The translations under genes were made by a program, and so were the position numbers. This document shows positions 21,320 through 29,944 of a DNA stretch of 64,000 nt, piece after piece; position 1 is the stretch's first letter; the number at the start of each line of letters is the position of its first letter. The notes under the pieces are model-generated. The model was not told the DNA's origin. It ran no database searches and saw only the letters and a program-made list of their open reading frames with translations. Source of the stretch: JAZBPO01 sp963691775 (lineage in GTDB: Bacteria > Pseudomonadota > Gammaproteobacteria > Pseudomonadales > Azotimanducaceae); contig OY829369.1 of the NCBI GenBank assembly GCA_963691775.1, positions 3,224,001 to 3,288,000 on the forward strand. Direction: 5' to 3'.

Positions 21320-21637
21320 CTACACGGGCTCTTCGGCGGGGATCTGCGCTTCCCGCAGCTTCATCAGCAGGGGGATGCCGCGGAACGCTACCCAGGCGGC
21401 GGTGACGGGGTTGCCGAGGAAGGTGGTTGCGCCGCCCCAGACAAGGGCTGGGAGGAAGCCTTCGGCGGCCCACACGAGGGCCGCGAAGGAGAAGATGCCG
21501 AGGTAGAAATCTGCAACCACGACCTTCGCCCAGGGATGGCTCATCGCGTCGGAAAAGGTGGCTGTGTCGTGGGTGAGGAGCGCCCAGCCGAGGTAGGTGA
21601 TGAAGGCGAGGGCGGCGAGTACGACAAGTGCGCGCAT
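21320..21637 (-). CDS. DUF1475-like small membrane protein
   Basis: 105 residues from the ATG at 21637; upstream in-frame sequence is Arg-rich and overlaps the cupin gene. Three hydrophobic segments (about 2-20, 40-57 and 62-80). The segment SHPWAKVVVADFYLGIFSFAALVWA resembles DUF1475 proteins. It is the last gene of a minus-strand run (hisC, HAD, cupin, this gene) pointing straight into the cassette array, about 110 bp away. Confidence 0.68.
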   Translation of the reverse strand: MRALVVLAALAFITYLGWALLTHDTATFSDAMSHPWAKVVVADFYLGIFSFAALVWAAEGFLPALVWGGATTFLGNPVTAAWVAFRGIPLLMKLREAQIPAEEPV

Positions 21638-21678
21638 GGGGGCTCCGGTGTCTGCTTGGCGACGGTTCCGCTGGCGGA

Positions 21679-22155
21679 TCAGACGTCGGCGAGTGCGTCG
21701 GTGCGAACGCCTTCTCGCTGGCCGTGGGCTTTCACCAGGGTCCAACCGTCGTTGGGGTAGCGCACCACGTCCACGGGATTGTTTTCGCCGCCGACGAGGT
21801 AAATGAGGTCTTCCTCGAACGGGTTATGGAGCGCGTGTGCCGGTGACGGCGCCGTGAAGGCCATGAAGTCGCCGGCGCCCACTTCTGTTTCGTGCTCGCC
21901 GATGCGCGCAACGCCCCGGCCTTCGAGAATGTAGATGAACTCCTCGTCTGCCTCGTGGAAGTGGAAGGTGGTGCTGTCGCGGCCGGATTCGAGGCGCACG
22001 AGATGAACGCCGAGGCGCTGCAGCCCGAGGGGCTCGGCAAGGCTGCGCGTCATGCGCACGGCGTTCTCGTTGAACTGGTGCACGTGGCGCCGTTCGGGCG
22101 TTGCGGCAATGGTCTCGGCGCGCAGCAGGCACGGGATGTCTTCGCGGTTGCTCAT
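21679..22155 (-). CDS. Cupin-domain protein
   Basis: 158 residues from an ATG that overlaps the HAD gene stop by 4 bp. The first cupin motif (TFHFHEADEEFIYILEGRG, about residues 62-80) supplies the metal-binding His/His/Glu, and the second (GDFMAFTAPSPAHALHNP, about 94-111) the last histidine. Single-domain cupins bind a metal and may be dioxygenases, isomerases or binding proteins; the substrate is not evident. Co-translated with a phosphatase-like gene. Confidence 0.86.
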   Translation of the reverse strand: MSNREDIPCLLRAETIAATPERRHVHQFNENAVRMTRSLAEPLGLQRLGVHLVRLESGRDSTTFHFHEADEEFIYILEGRGVARIGEHETEVGAGDFMAFTAPSPAHALHNPFEEDLIYLVGGENNPVDVVRYPNDGWTLVKAHGQREGVRTDALADV

Positions 22156-22754
22156 GGCAGCGTGCGCTCCACTTCGGCCTGCAGTTCGGTCAGCGAACGT
22201 ACGGCCAGATCGGTGAGCTCGGGCCAGGCGAACTGGCCTGCCGACTCTACGTGCACGGTGCGTACGCCGGCGGCGCGGCCGGCGGCGAGGTCGAGGCGAT
22301 AGTCGCCCACCATGACGCCCCGTTCCGGGGATGCGTCCCAGCGCGCGAGCAGGGCCTGGATGCCCGCGGGATCGGGCTTCGGTGCGGCCTCGTCCCGGCC
22401 GAGCACGTCGTCGGGGTGAAAAAGGTCGATCACGCCCAGCCGTTCGAGGCTTGCGAACGCGTTCATGCGCGTGTTGCGGGTGAGGATGCCGAGCTGGCAG
22501 TTGCTGCTGGCGAGCCGCAGCAGGAGTTCGGCGCAGCCTTCCTGCCCCTCCACGGTCGCAGCGAGCCGTCGCTCGATGCCCTCTAGCTGTACGTGCAGCG
22601 GGGCGGCGTCCTGTTCCGGCAAAGTGGCCAGGTACTCGAGAATCAGGTGGCCTTCGGGGATACCCAGCTCGGCGCGAATGGCGTCGAAGTCGTGGTTCGC
22701 GATCGTCAGCGTTCCGTCGAGGTCGAACACCCAGCAGTCGCGATCGCCGAACAT
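22152..22754 (-). CDS. HAD-superfamily phosphatase (phosphoglycolate phosphatase-like)
   Basis: 200 residues from an ATG. HAD motif I FDLDGTLT (nucleophile D11, acid D13), motif II LTRNTR, lysine region KPDPAGIQALL and motif III MVGDYRLDLAAGRAAG. A small helical cap lies between motifs I and II, as in the Gph-like branch. It should hydrolyse a small phosphate ester. Overlaps the cupin gene by 4 bp and lies 3 bp after hisC, so these genes form one transcription unit. Confidence 0.88.
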   Translation of the reverse strand: MFGDRDCWVFDLDGTLTIANHDFDAIRAELGIPEGHLILEYLATLPEQDAAPLHVQLEGIERRLAATVEGQEGCAELLLRLASSNCQLGILTRNTRMNAFASLERLGVIDLFHPDDVLGRDEAAPKPDPAGIQALLARWDASPERGVMVGDYRLDLAAGRAAGVRTVHVESAGQFAWPELTDLAVRSLTELQAEVERTLP

Positions 22755-22757
22755 GGA

Positions 22758-23837
22758 TCAGCTGGCTCCGAGTAGTGCATCGAGGGCGGCGAGCAGGCGT
22801 CGGTCCTCATCGGGGGTGCCGACGGTGACGCGGAGGGCATCGCTCAGCCCCGGGGTGTCGAAGTGGCGGACGAGTATCTGGCGGGCGTCGAGCCCGGTCT
22901 TCAGCGCCTTCGCGTCGGCGCCTGCGGGAACGGTGGCGAGCAGGAAGTTCGTCTGCGAGGGCGCGCAGGCGAAGCCGCGGCGGGTCAGTTCTTCGGCCAG
23001 GCGTTCGCGCTCCTCGCGCACTGCGCGGTGATTGTCTTCCGCCCACGCCCGATCCGAGATCGCGGCCGCCGCCAGGGTCTGCGCCACATGGTCGACGTTG
23101 TAGGAGTCGCGGGTTTTCGTGAGCATGGGTTCGAGCAGGGTCTCGTGGCCGATGCCGAATCCGAAGCGAAGGCCTGCCAGCGCGTAGCCCTTCGACATGG
23201 ACCGCAGGATGAGCACGTTCTCGAAGCGCTCGGTGAGCGGTACCGCGTTATGGCCCTTCGCCGGGTCGACGAAGTCGACATAGGCCTCGTCCAGCAGCAG
23301 CACGCCGTTGAAGGTGTCGGCCATGGCCGCAACGGCCTCCACGGGCCAGAGCTGGCCGCTCGGGGCATGGGGGTTCACGAGGCAGAACAGGCCGGCGCCG
23401 TCGGCGTTCGCGCGCGCGGCGAGATCCGAGGGCAGGGTGTATCCGTCATCGAGGGGGTATTCGATGGTGGGACAGTCCTGCACGGCGGCGAGCACTGGGT
23501 AGAGCGAATAGCTCGGCTGCGTGGTTGCAAGGGCCTGCCCCGGGTCGAGGAAGGTGGTGATCGCGAGGCGCAGCAGTTCGTCGCCGCCGTTGGTGGCGAT
23601 GATGCGGTCCGGGTGCGTGCCGATGGCCTCGGCTGCAGCGGTGCGAAAGGCCTGGGCGTAAGGCGAGGGATAGCGGCGCAGCGCGTCCACGTCCATGGAC
23701 GACAGCGCTGCCTGCACGGCCGGCGAGGCGGGATAGGGGTTCTCGTTGGTGTTGAGCTTGATGACGCGCGCGTCGTCGGGCTGCTCACCCCACACGTAGC
23801 CGTGCATGCGGCGAATGTTGGCGCGTTCGTAACTCAT
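22758..23837 (-). CDS. hisC: Histidinol-phosphate aminotransferase
   Basis: 359 residues from an ATG, the usual HisC length. Fold type I PLP enzyme: LNTNENPY at the N-terminus, NGGDELL, LLDEAYVDF with the Asp that holds the PLP nitrogen, and the PLP-lysine K216 in SMSKGYALAGLRFG. Catalyses conversion of imidazole acetol phosphate and glutamate to histidinol phosphate, step 7 of histidine synthesis. Other his genes are not in the window; lone hisC copies are common. A related aromatic or other aminotransferase is a possible alternative. Confidence 0.88.
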   Translation of the reverse strand: MSYERANIRRMHGYVWGEQPDDARVIKLNTNENPYPASPAVQAALSSMDVDALRRYPSPYAQAFRTAAAEAIGTHPDRIIATNGGDELLRLAITTFLDPGQALATTQPSYSLYPVLAAVQDCPTIEYPLDDGYTLPSDLAARANADGAGLFCLVNPHAPSGQLWPVEAVAAMADTFNGVLLLDEAYVDFVDPAKGHNAVPLTERFENVLILRSMSKGYALAGLRFGFGIGHETLLEPMLTKTRDSYNVDHVAQTLAAAAISDRAWAEDNHRAVREERERLAEELTRRGFACAPSQTNFLLATVPAGADAKALKTGLDARQILVRHFDTPGLSDALRVTVGTPDEDRRLLAALDALLGAS

Positions 23838-23903
23838 GATCGGGCGGCTCGGCGGTGGTGTCGCTGGGGCGCGGATTCTACGCCACAGTGGCCGGCCTGC
23901 GCG

Positions 23904-25043
23904 TCAGGCGTCTTCCGGCGCGCTTGTGGGTGCCGGGCTGCCCTGGTCGTCGCGCTCGGCGCCGCGTTCGGCATCGGCGTTCGCCATCGGCGCGCGCCCG
24001 GGCAGCGAGCTTGCTTCGTTCTCCGGCCCCATCAACACGGCAATCCAGTGCGTGTCCGGCTTGTTCTCTAGTGCAATGCGCAGGGTCACGGTGAGGGGCA
24101 CGGAGAGCAGCATCCCCACGGGGCCGAGGGCCCAGCCCCAGAAGATGAGCGAGAGCCACACGACCAGCGGCGACAGGCCGAGGCCCTGGCCCATGAAGCG
24201 CGGTTCGATCACGCCGCCGATGAGGGTGTTGATGCCGAAGTAGGCCGCGCCGAGAAAGGCCGCTTCGCTGATGCCGAGCTGGATGGCAGCAAGCAACACG
24301 GCCGGCAGGGCCGCCACGAAGGAACCGATGTTCGGAATGTAGTTGAGCAGGAACGCGAGCAGGCCCCAGAGCTCGGCAAAGTCGGTCCCCATGGCGCGAT
24401 TGAGGGCGTACACGAGGAGGCCGGTGGTGACGCTGGTGGCGGTTTTCAGGGCGATGTAGCGGTTGATGGTGTCGATGAAGGCGGCATAGCGCGGCGGGCG
24501 GCCCGCAGGGTGCTCGCGGATCGCGTCGAGCTTGCGCGGGAAGCTCTTTGCCTCGAGCAGGATGAAGCTCACGGTGAGCAGGATCAGGAAGAAGTTCGAC
24601 AGGACGCCGGTGAGCCCCGTCATGGTGCGGCCCACCATGCGCATGGCGAAGCCCGGGTCCAGCTGCTCCATCACGACGGCCCGCGATACTTCGATGCCCT
24701 GGTTCGCCAGGAGGACAATGCCGCGATCGCCGAGGGCGCGCAGGCGTTGCTCGTAGAACGGTATGGCCTGGGTGAACTCGCCGACGGCGCCGCTGATCAC
24801 GGTCGAGAGGCCGAAGCCCGCCGTGAGCAGGGCGCCGATGACGAAGAGCAGGGCAAGTACGGTGGGCATGCCCCGGCGCTGCAGCCAGAACATGGGCGTT
24901 GCGGCGATGGTCGCGATGAACACGGAAAGCAGGAAGGGCACGAGCACCGCCTCGGCGGCGCGGAGGCCCGCCACGACGATCACGATGCCCGCGAGAACGA
25001 GCACGTAGCGCGGCCCCGGGGTGAGGCCTTCGAAGGGTTTCAT
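23904..25043 (-). CDS. AI-2E family (PerM-like) transporter
   Basis: 379 residues from the ATG at 25043, which overlaps the preceding phosphodiesterase stop by 4 bp. Two paired hydrophobic hairpins at the N-terminus (about 13-60), a longer amphipathic soluble stretch, and four to five C-terminal segments including LLNYIPNIGSFVAALPAVLLA and GGVIEPRFMGQGLGLSPLVVWLSLIFWG, the family signature. Members act as exporters or permeases of uncertain substrate; the autoinducer-2 role is proven only for few. The C-terminal 30 residues are acidic and disordered. Confidence 0.88.
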   Translation of the reverse strand: MKPFEGLTPGPRYVLVLAGIVIVVAGLRAAEAVLVPFLLSVFIATIAATPMFWLQRRGMPTVLALLFVIGALLTAGFGLSTVISGAVGEFTQAIPFYEQRLRALGDRGIVLLANQGIEVSRAVVMEQLDPGFAMRMVGRTMTGLTGVLSNFFLILLTVSFILLEAKSFPRKLDAIREHPAGRPPRYAAFIDTINRYIALKTATSVTTGLLVYALNRAMGTDFAELWGLLAFLLNYIPNIGSFVAALPAVLLAAIQLGISEAAFLGAAYFGINTLIGGVIEPRFMGQGLGLSPLVVWLSLIFWGWALGPVGMLLSVPLTVTLRIALENKPDTHWIAVLMGPENEASSLPGRAPMANADAERGAERDDQGSPAPTSAPEDA

Positions 25044-25537
25044 GGGCTCGTTCTCCGTGAACGCTGCTTGGGCGGGGGCACGTTCAGGTGCACGTGTCGG
25101 GCGGTGAAGCGGTTGCCGGTGATGGTGACGCGGGCGCAGCACACGGGCAGGGAGAAGCGTCGGCGCCCCGGGCTGCCGGGGTTCAGGAGCGTGAAGTGCG
25201 GGCGCGCCTCCAGCACCGGCTTGTGCGAGTGACCGACCACGACCAGTGCCGCGTCCTCCGGTGGCGGCAGGCGCTGCAGATCGTTCGCGTCGTGGCACAG
25301 CCACAGGGCGACCTGCTCGAAACGCACCAGGCGGGCTTCCGGCAGCGTGGAGGCGAATGGTTCGACGTCATTGTTGCCGCGCACGGCGGTCACGGGCGCG
25401 ATGTCGGCGAGGGCGGCGAGCGTTGGCGCATCGCACACATCGCCGACGTGGACGATGGCGTGCACGCCTGTGAGTGCGTCGAGCAGTTCCGGGCGCACGA
25501 GATCGTGCGTATCGCCCGTGACGCCGAGTTCGATCAC
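25040..25537 (-). CDS. YfcE/MJ0936-type metallophosphoesterase
   Basis: 165 residues from a GTG at 25537, overlapping the end of the amidase gene by 4 bp. Metallophosphoesterase motifs are in order: GVTGDTHD (D-x-H), HVGDVCD (GD-x-x-D), RGNNDVE (GNxD in relaxed form), WLCHDAND (H-D replacing the more common GH) and VVGHSHKP (GHSH). Binds two divalent metals and cleaves phosphodiesters; the physiological substrate is unknown. Confidence 0.85.
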   Translation of the reverse strand: MIELGVTGDTHDLVRPELLDALTGVHAIVHVGDVCDAPTLAALADIAPVTAVRGNNDVEPFASTLPEARLVRFEQVALWLCHDANDLQRLPPPEDAALVVVGHSHKPVLEARPHFTLLNPGSPGRRRFSLPVCCARVTITGNRFTARHVHLNVPPPKQRSRRTSP

Positions 25538-26349
25538 GGGTTCGGGATCGTTCGGCGATGCGTGAGGCTCGGCAGCTCGCGCCGCACCCGCGCGACCTCC
25601 GCGAGGTCGACGTCCACGAGGCCGAAGCCGATGCCGTCGCCGAGGTCGAGCTTCACCTCGCCCCAGGGATCGACGGCCAGCGCATGGCCGTAGGAACGGC
25701 GCCCGGCGCCGTGGTCGCCGATCTGCGCCGCCGCCAGCATCCAGCACTGGCATTCCACGGCGCGCGCGCGCAGCAGCAGGTGCCAGTGGGCCCGTCCCGT
25801 GGTGGCCGTGAAGGCCGAGGGGGCAACGAGGACTTCGGCGCCCGCGTCCACGAGCGCCTGGTAGAGCGCCGGGAAGCGCATGTCGTAGCAGATGGTCAGC
25901 CCGGTGGGCCCGCAGGGCAGATCGGCGACGGCGATGGCTTCGCCGGCGGCTGTGGATCGGCTCTCGGCGAGCACTGTGCCGTCGCCGAGCTGGACGTCGA
26001 ACAGGTGAAGCTTTCGATAGCGGTGGCGGATCGAGCCGTCGGCCGCGAGATGCACGAGCGTGTTGTAGCTGCGCGATGTGTCGCACGCCTCCGGAAAGCC
26101 GCCCAGAACGAGGTCCACCTGTGCGCGCTGCGCAAGGGCGCGGCAGCGATCGAGGATCGGTCCACCCGCTTCGAGCGATTCGGCCACGGCGATGCGTGCT
26201 CTGGCGCCGGAGACGATGGCGAAGGCTTCCGGGAGCATCACGGTGCGCGCGCCCGCATCCGCGGCGTCCTGCACGAGGCGCTCGGCGCTCAGCAGGTTCG
26301 CCGCCACGTCGGCGGTCGAGCACATCTGGATGAGACCGACAGTGCTCAT
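25534..26349 (-). CDS. Carbon-nitrogen hydrolase (nitrilase family, Nit1/deaminated-glutathione-amidase-like)
   Basis: 271 residues from an ATG. The catalytic triad is visible as E41 (MLPEAF), K113 (YRKLHLFD) and C154 (TICYDMRFP), the last in the pattern of the Nit subgroup that hydrolyses deaminated glutathione or omega-amidic acids. Overlaps the transporter upstream (4 bp) and the phosphodiesterase downstream (4 bp). The likely role is removal of a damaged or deaminated metabolite. Confidence 0.9.
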   Translation of the reverse strand: MSTVGLIQMCSTADVAANLLSAERLVQDAADAGARTVMLPEAFAIVSGARARIAVAESLEAGGPILDRCRALAQRAQVDLVLGGFPEACDTSRSYNTLVHLAADGSIRHRYRKLHLFDVQLGDGTVLAESRSTAAGEAIAVADLPCGPTGLTICYDMRFPALYQALVDAGAEVLVAPSAFTATTGRAHWHLLLRARAVECQCWMLAAAQIGDHGAGRRSYGHALAVDPWGEVKLDLGDGIGFGLVDVDLAEVARVRRELPSLTHRRTIPNP

Positions 26350-27905
26350 GAGGTTGCGGGCTGGGGCCCGCCGGGCCGGAACGCGGGTGCTTGCTCCGAA
26401 GCGGGCGCATCGTTCGAGGTGACGGCGTCGTCCGCGCGGCGGGCGGCGAGGGCCGCCTGAATCTCGGCGTGGCGTTCACGGGTCAGGTGATAGCGGGAGT
26501 AGCAGTACCAGGCGACGGTGTAGCAGGCGGGCAGTACAACCCCCGCCGTGAAGCCGAGGGTCCACAGCGTGTCGGCGTCAACCTCCCCAGGTACGGCGCC
26601 GCGGGGGAATTCGATGACGTGGTCGAGGAGCAGGCCGCCAAACAGGATGCCGATGCCGGAAGTGGCCTTCGCGGCGAACGCGATGGCCGAAGAGAACACG
26701 CCCTCCTGCCGGCGCCCCGTGCGCAGCTCCTGATCGTCGAGCGTGTCGGCGACCATGGAAACGAGCATGATCGAGAGCACGGTCAGCGCCCACACCCGCA
26801 CGATCTCGTTTGCGATGAGCAGCGGCAGGAGCAGCGGATCGCCGTTCGGCGGCAGCACTTCCAGCAGGCGCAGGGAGACGATGCCGATGCCTTGCAGGAT
26901 GAGGAAAGCGAGCGCCGCGAGAACGACGCTGCGCTTGTCGAACTTCATCTGCAGGATCGGGACGGACACGAAGGCCACCACTGCACCAATGATGCTCAGC
27001 GTGAGCCAGCGCAATTGCTCGGGCGCGAGCCCCCAGAAGTAGGTGTTCAGGTAGAGCTCGAGTGCCTGCGCAGTGCCGATGATCGCGAACGACGTGAACA
27101 TCGCAAGGATGATCATCAGGTAGTTCCGGTTCTGGAACGCCGACTTCAGATCGGACAGGAAGCCCGCGACGGTGAGCGTTTCGTCTACGCGCGGCTGGCG
27201 CAGGTAGGGAATCTCCCGGCGCGTCAGCAAGGTGGTGAGTAGGGCAGCGGCGGAAACGCCTACGGCCAACACCAGCGCGAAGGTGCCGTAGGCGTCCGGA
27301 TTCAGGTGGCCGGGCGTCCATGCTTCGGATGAGGGGAAGATGAAGGTCCACACCGAGAAGGTGAAGGTCACGCCGCCGAACCAGCCCACGACATAGCGCC
27401 AGGTCACGATCGCGCTGCGCTCGGCGTAGTCGTCGGAGAACTCCGCGAAGAGCGCATTCCAGGGCACGATGAACAGGGTCATGCTCGCGCGCGTGCCGAT
27501 GGCGAAGGCGAGCAGCCAGCCCATGAGCGCACCCTCCGAGAGACCCGCCGGCGGCGAGAAGACGAAGAACAGGCACAGGCCGAGCGGCACCACCGAGGCG
27601 AACATGAACGGATGGCGACGGCCGAGGCGGTGGCGGAAGCGATCGGACCAGGCACCCACGAGTGGGTCGGTGATTGCGTCGACGACGAGCGCCAGCGTGA
27701 TCGCAAGCGAGGCGAGCGACGCAGACAGGCCGAGCACCTGGTTGTAGTAGAAGAGCAGGAAGGTGTTGAAGGCGAAGTTCTTCAGGGTGTCGGGGAGAGA
27801 TCCGAGCGCCTGGAAGAAACGGGAGCTGGTAGGAACCGGGCCCTGGCGAACGAGCCCGCGCTGATAGCCCGCATGGGCCGTGGTACTGCCTGCCTCGGCG
27901 GTCAT
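26346..27905 (-). CDS. GPH-type (MelB-like) sugar/cation symporter, MFS superfamily
   Basis: 519 residues from an ATG. About 12 hydrophobic segments. The N-terminal motif DAITDPLVGAWSDRFRHRLGRRHPFM is the signature of the glycoside-pentoside-hexuronide:cation family, with the Asp residues that bind the coupling cation. About 50 disordered C-terminal residues follow. Substrate cannot be predicted; related proteins in marine bacteria import oligosaccharides or glycosides. First gene of the overlapping minus-strand group. Confidence 0.88.
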   Translation of the reverse strand: MTAEAGSTTAHAGYQRGLVRQGPVPTSSRFFQALGSLPDTLKNFAFNTFLLFYYNQVLGLSASLASLAITLALVVDAITDPLVGAWSDRFRHRLGRRHPFMFASVVPLGLCLFFVFSPPAGLSEGALMGWLLAFAIGTRASMTLFIVPWNALFAEFSDDYAERSAIVTWRYVVGWFGGVTFTFSVWTFIFPSSEAWTPGHLNPDAYGTFALVLAVGVSAAALLTTLLTRREIPYLRQPRVDETLTVAGFLSDLKSAFQNRNYLMIILAMFTSFAIIGTAQALELYLNTYFWGLAPEQLRWLTLSIIGAVVAFVSVPILQMKFDKRSVVLAALAFLILQGIGIVSLRLLEVLPPNGDPLLLPLLIANEIVRVWALTVLSIMLVSMVADTLDDQELRTGRRQEGVFSSAIAFAAKATSGIGILFGGLLLDHVIEFPRGAVPGEVDADTLWTLGFTAGVVLPACYTVAWYCYSRYHLTRERHAEIQAALAARRADDAVTSNDAPASEQAPAFRPGGPQPATS

Positions 27906-27990
27906 CGCCGTCCCCTTGTGGCGCCCGCGGAGGCGGCTCTGCGGCCGCGCTCCTTGACAGGGCGATCTACGCGAGCGTACCGGGCACTCG

Positions 27991-28008
27991 GATGGGCGTC
28001 AGCCCATC
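27991..28008. terminator. Inverted repeat between divergent-order minus genes
   Basis: Perfect 7-bp stem GATGGGC/GCCCATC with a 4-base loop, downstream of the SIMPL gene. No T-run follows, so it is only a possible terminator. Confidence 0.3.
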
Positions 28009-28047
28009 AGGGCTCGGCTTGCGATAAAGCGAGTGCGCGGGCACCGG

Positions 28048-28785
28048 TCATGGCCGCCCGGAAAGGGTGACCGTAACGGAGGCGGTGACCGTGATTTCGC
28101 CCGGCGCTACCGGCATGGCGCGGGGGCTGCTGTCCATGGCGGCCATCTCCATGCGCGCGTGCATCATCGGCTGCGGCAGGTTCGTGTGCGCGTGGTCCAG
28201 GCGCAGCTCGAGCACGTCGCCGAGGCTGAGGCCCGCAGCACTTGCCATTACCCGGGCTTCGGCGAGTGCATCTTCTGTCGCCTTGCGAATAGCGGCATCA
28301 CGGGCTTCGCGATCGTCGGAGAGTTCGAAGCGCACGCCGTCGACGCCATTTGCCCCGGCCTCTGCGGCAGCGGCGAGAAGCGCGCCGATGCCGGCGAGAT
28401 CGGGCGTGGTTACCTCCACGCGATTGGAGGCGCTATAGCCGACGATGCGCGGGCGCCAGTCTGGTTCGGCGTTACGCGGTCGGGGCGACCACTGCGGATC
28501 GAGGCGAACGCTGCGCGTTTGCAGGCGCGTGATCTCGATGCCGGCCGCGCGCAGGGCGGCAAGCATCGCCTCCGATGCCTGCGCGTTCGCCGCGAGCACC
28601 GCGTCGGCGTCGCGGCCGCTGTTGTTCACGTTCGCCGTGAACGACGCACGGTCGGGCGCTGTCTTCACTTCCGCGGCGCCGGTGACCACGATCCGCGCTG
28701 CGTCCGTGGCGGCTGACGCGGCGGTGGCCGCGAAGACGCTGGCCGTGAGGACGATCGATATGAGGGCGGTGGGCGCAAGGCGCAT
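28048..28785 (-). CDS. SIMPL-domain (DUF541) periplasmic protein
   Basis: 245 residues from the ATG at 28785, chosen because GGAGA sits eight bases upstream and a signal peptide (about 24 residues) follows. The body has the SIMPL pattern: IVVTGAAEVKTAPDRASFTANVNNSG, then GYSASNRVEVTTPDLAGIGALL, and the closing beta strand PGEITVTASVTVTLSG. Family members are periplasmic or membrane-associated, linked to oxidative stress and receptor signalling, with no defined biochemistry. Confidence 0.88.
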   Translation of the reverse strand: MRLAPTALISIVLTASVFAATAASAATDAARIVVTGAAEVKTAPDRASFTANVNNSGRDADAVLAANAQASEAMLAALRAAGIEITRLQTRSVRLDPQWSPRPRNAEPDWRPRIVGYSASNRVEVTTPDLAGIGALLAAAAEAGANGVDGVRFELSDDREARDAAIRKATEDALAEARVMASAAGLSLGDVLELRLDHAHTNLPQPMMHARMEMAAMDSSPRAMPVAPGEITVTASVTVTLSGRP

Positions 28786-28811
28786 GCCGGTATCTCCATG
28801 CAGGAGGCTGG

Positions 28812-29840
28812 TCATCTTGGGCGGGAGTCTGCCTCTGGTTCGCTGAACGCCGCCTGAAGCGCGGTCCGGTCGACCTGCATCTCGAAGATGCTGCCGCCCT
28901 CATTGGTGATCACGAGTACGCCGTCGTCCCTCCACGCGAGCGCTTCCGCCTGCCGGGTCTCGAAGATCGGCAGCGTGCGAATCGCGGGCATGCCGCCGAG
29001 CCAGTCTTCACTGCCGGGCGCCGGACGCGAGAAGAACCAGACCGCTGCGTAGGTCAGGACCGCAAGCACCTCGCCGTCGGGTGACAGGTCTGCGGCCGTG
29101 GCGAGCTCGACGGTGTCGTGGCGAGAGATGAAGCGAAGGGGGTTCGATGCCGTTGTCGAGGCGGTCGTTAGATCCAGCGCGTAAAGGCGTGCGCCGGGCA
29201 TCTGGCTCGCCACGCTTTCCGGCTCGCGATGCTTGGTGAGCAGGTACAGGCGCTCGCCGTCGGCGAATACGGCTTCGCAGTCCCATTCCCAGATGCTGCC
29301 GGGAAAGCTCGCCTGCTCGGGATAGTGCACGGGAATGAAGCGCGTGGCGCGGATGGTCTCTGGGCCGCTGGGCACCGGTTCGCGCAATTCGTAGAAGCCG
29401 AGATCTCGGCGCGCGTTGCCGTTGTTGCCGACGTCGCCGATATAGAGCCGATCGCCGACGCGCGCGATGTCCTCCCAGTCCACCAGCGAGGCATTCGTGA
29501 TTTCCACGCCGGGCCAGGGCGCTCGCAGGAGTGCGTCGCCGGCGGTGTAGCGATGGCGCTGCCACTCGGGTACGTGAATCTCGTAGCGGCCATCGATCGC
29601 AAACAGCCGAGGCTTCGCGCCGGAGTCGTTGTGCGCCCAGTAGACCCCATGGGCGTCGCTGCTGGTGACGAGGCCGCTGAGCTCGTTCAGCGGCGGATGA
29701 TCAAGGGCGGCGACGTGCTCGAGGGGAAACTCGACGAAAGTGCCAGCGTCGGCCGCTGGGGCCTCGGGTATGGCGGCATGAGCGCTTCCGGCCGCGAGCA
29801 CGAGGAGGCAAAGGCGCCCAATGCGTGCATGCCTATTCAT
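28812..29840 (-). CDS. Secreted beta-propeller-like protein, unknown function
   Basis: 342 residues from the ATG at 29840; the open frame extends further upstream into helicase sequence without signal-peptide logic. Signal peptide of about 22 residues (RLCLLVLAAGSAHA). Repeated strands such as LSGLVTSSDAHGVYWAHNDSGAKPRLFAID, RLYIGDVGNNGNAR, ERLYLLTKHRE and LYALDLT suggest a propeller reading out ligand or catalysing hydrolysis. Similar sequences are annotated as hypothetical periplasmic proteins. Ends 27 bp before the SIMPL start, so the two may be co-transcribed. Confidence 0.75.
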   Translation of the reverse strand: MNRHARIGRLCLLVLAAGSAHAAIPEAPAADAGTFVEFPLEHVAALDHPPLNELSGLVTSSDAHGVYWAHNDSGAKPRLFAIDGRYEIHVPEWQRHRYTAGDALLRAPWPGVEITNASLVDWEDIARVGDRLYIGDVGNNGNARRDLGFYELREPVPSGPETIRATRFIPVHYPEQASFPGSIWEWDCEAVFADGERLYLLTKHREPESVASQMPGARLYALDLTTASTTASNPLRFISRHDTVELATAADLSPDGEVLAVLTYAAVWFFSRPAPGSEDWLGGMPAIRTLPIFETRQAEALAWRDDGVLVITNEGGSIFEMQVDRTALQAAFSEPEADSRPR

Positions 29841-29944
29841 CGTGACGGCTCCGGCCAGAGAGGGAACGGCGCGCTCTCGGTTTCTTGCGGCCTCGCGCGC
29901 GCTAGAGGTGCGTGGCCTGCGTTCTGCGCGGCCATGCGCTTCGG

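Noticed and set aside
22863..24071. 402-codon plus frame over hisC
   Set aside because: Antisense of hisC, which has all catalytic motifs on the other strand.
25040..26479. Single 479-codon reading of the phosphodiesterase frame
   Set aside because: The first 300 codons run antisense-free but out of frame through the amidase gene; only the last 165 codons form the metallophosphoesterase.
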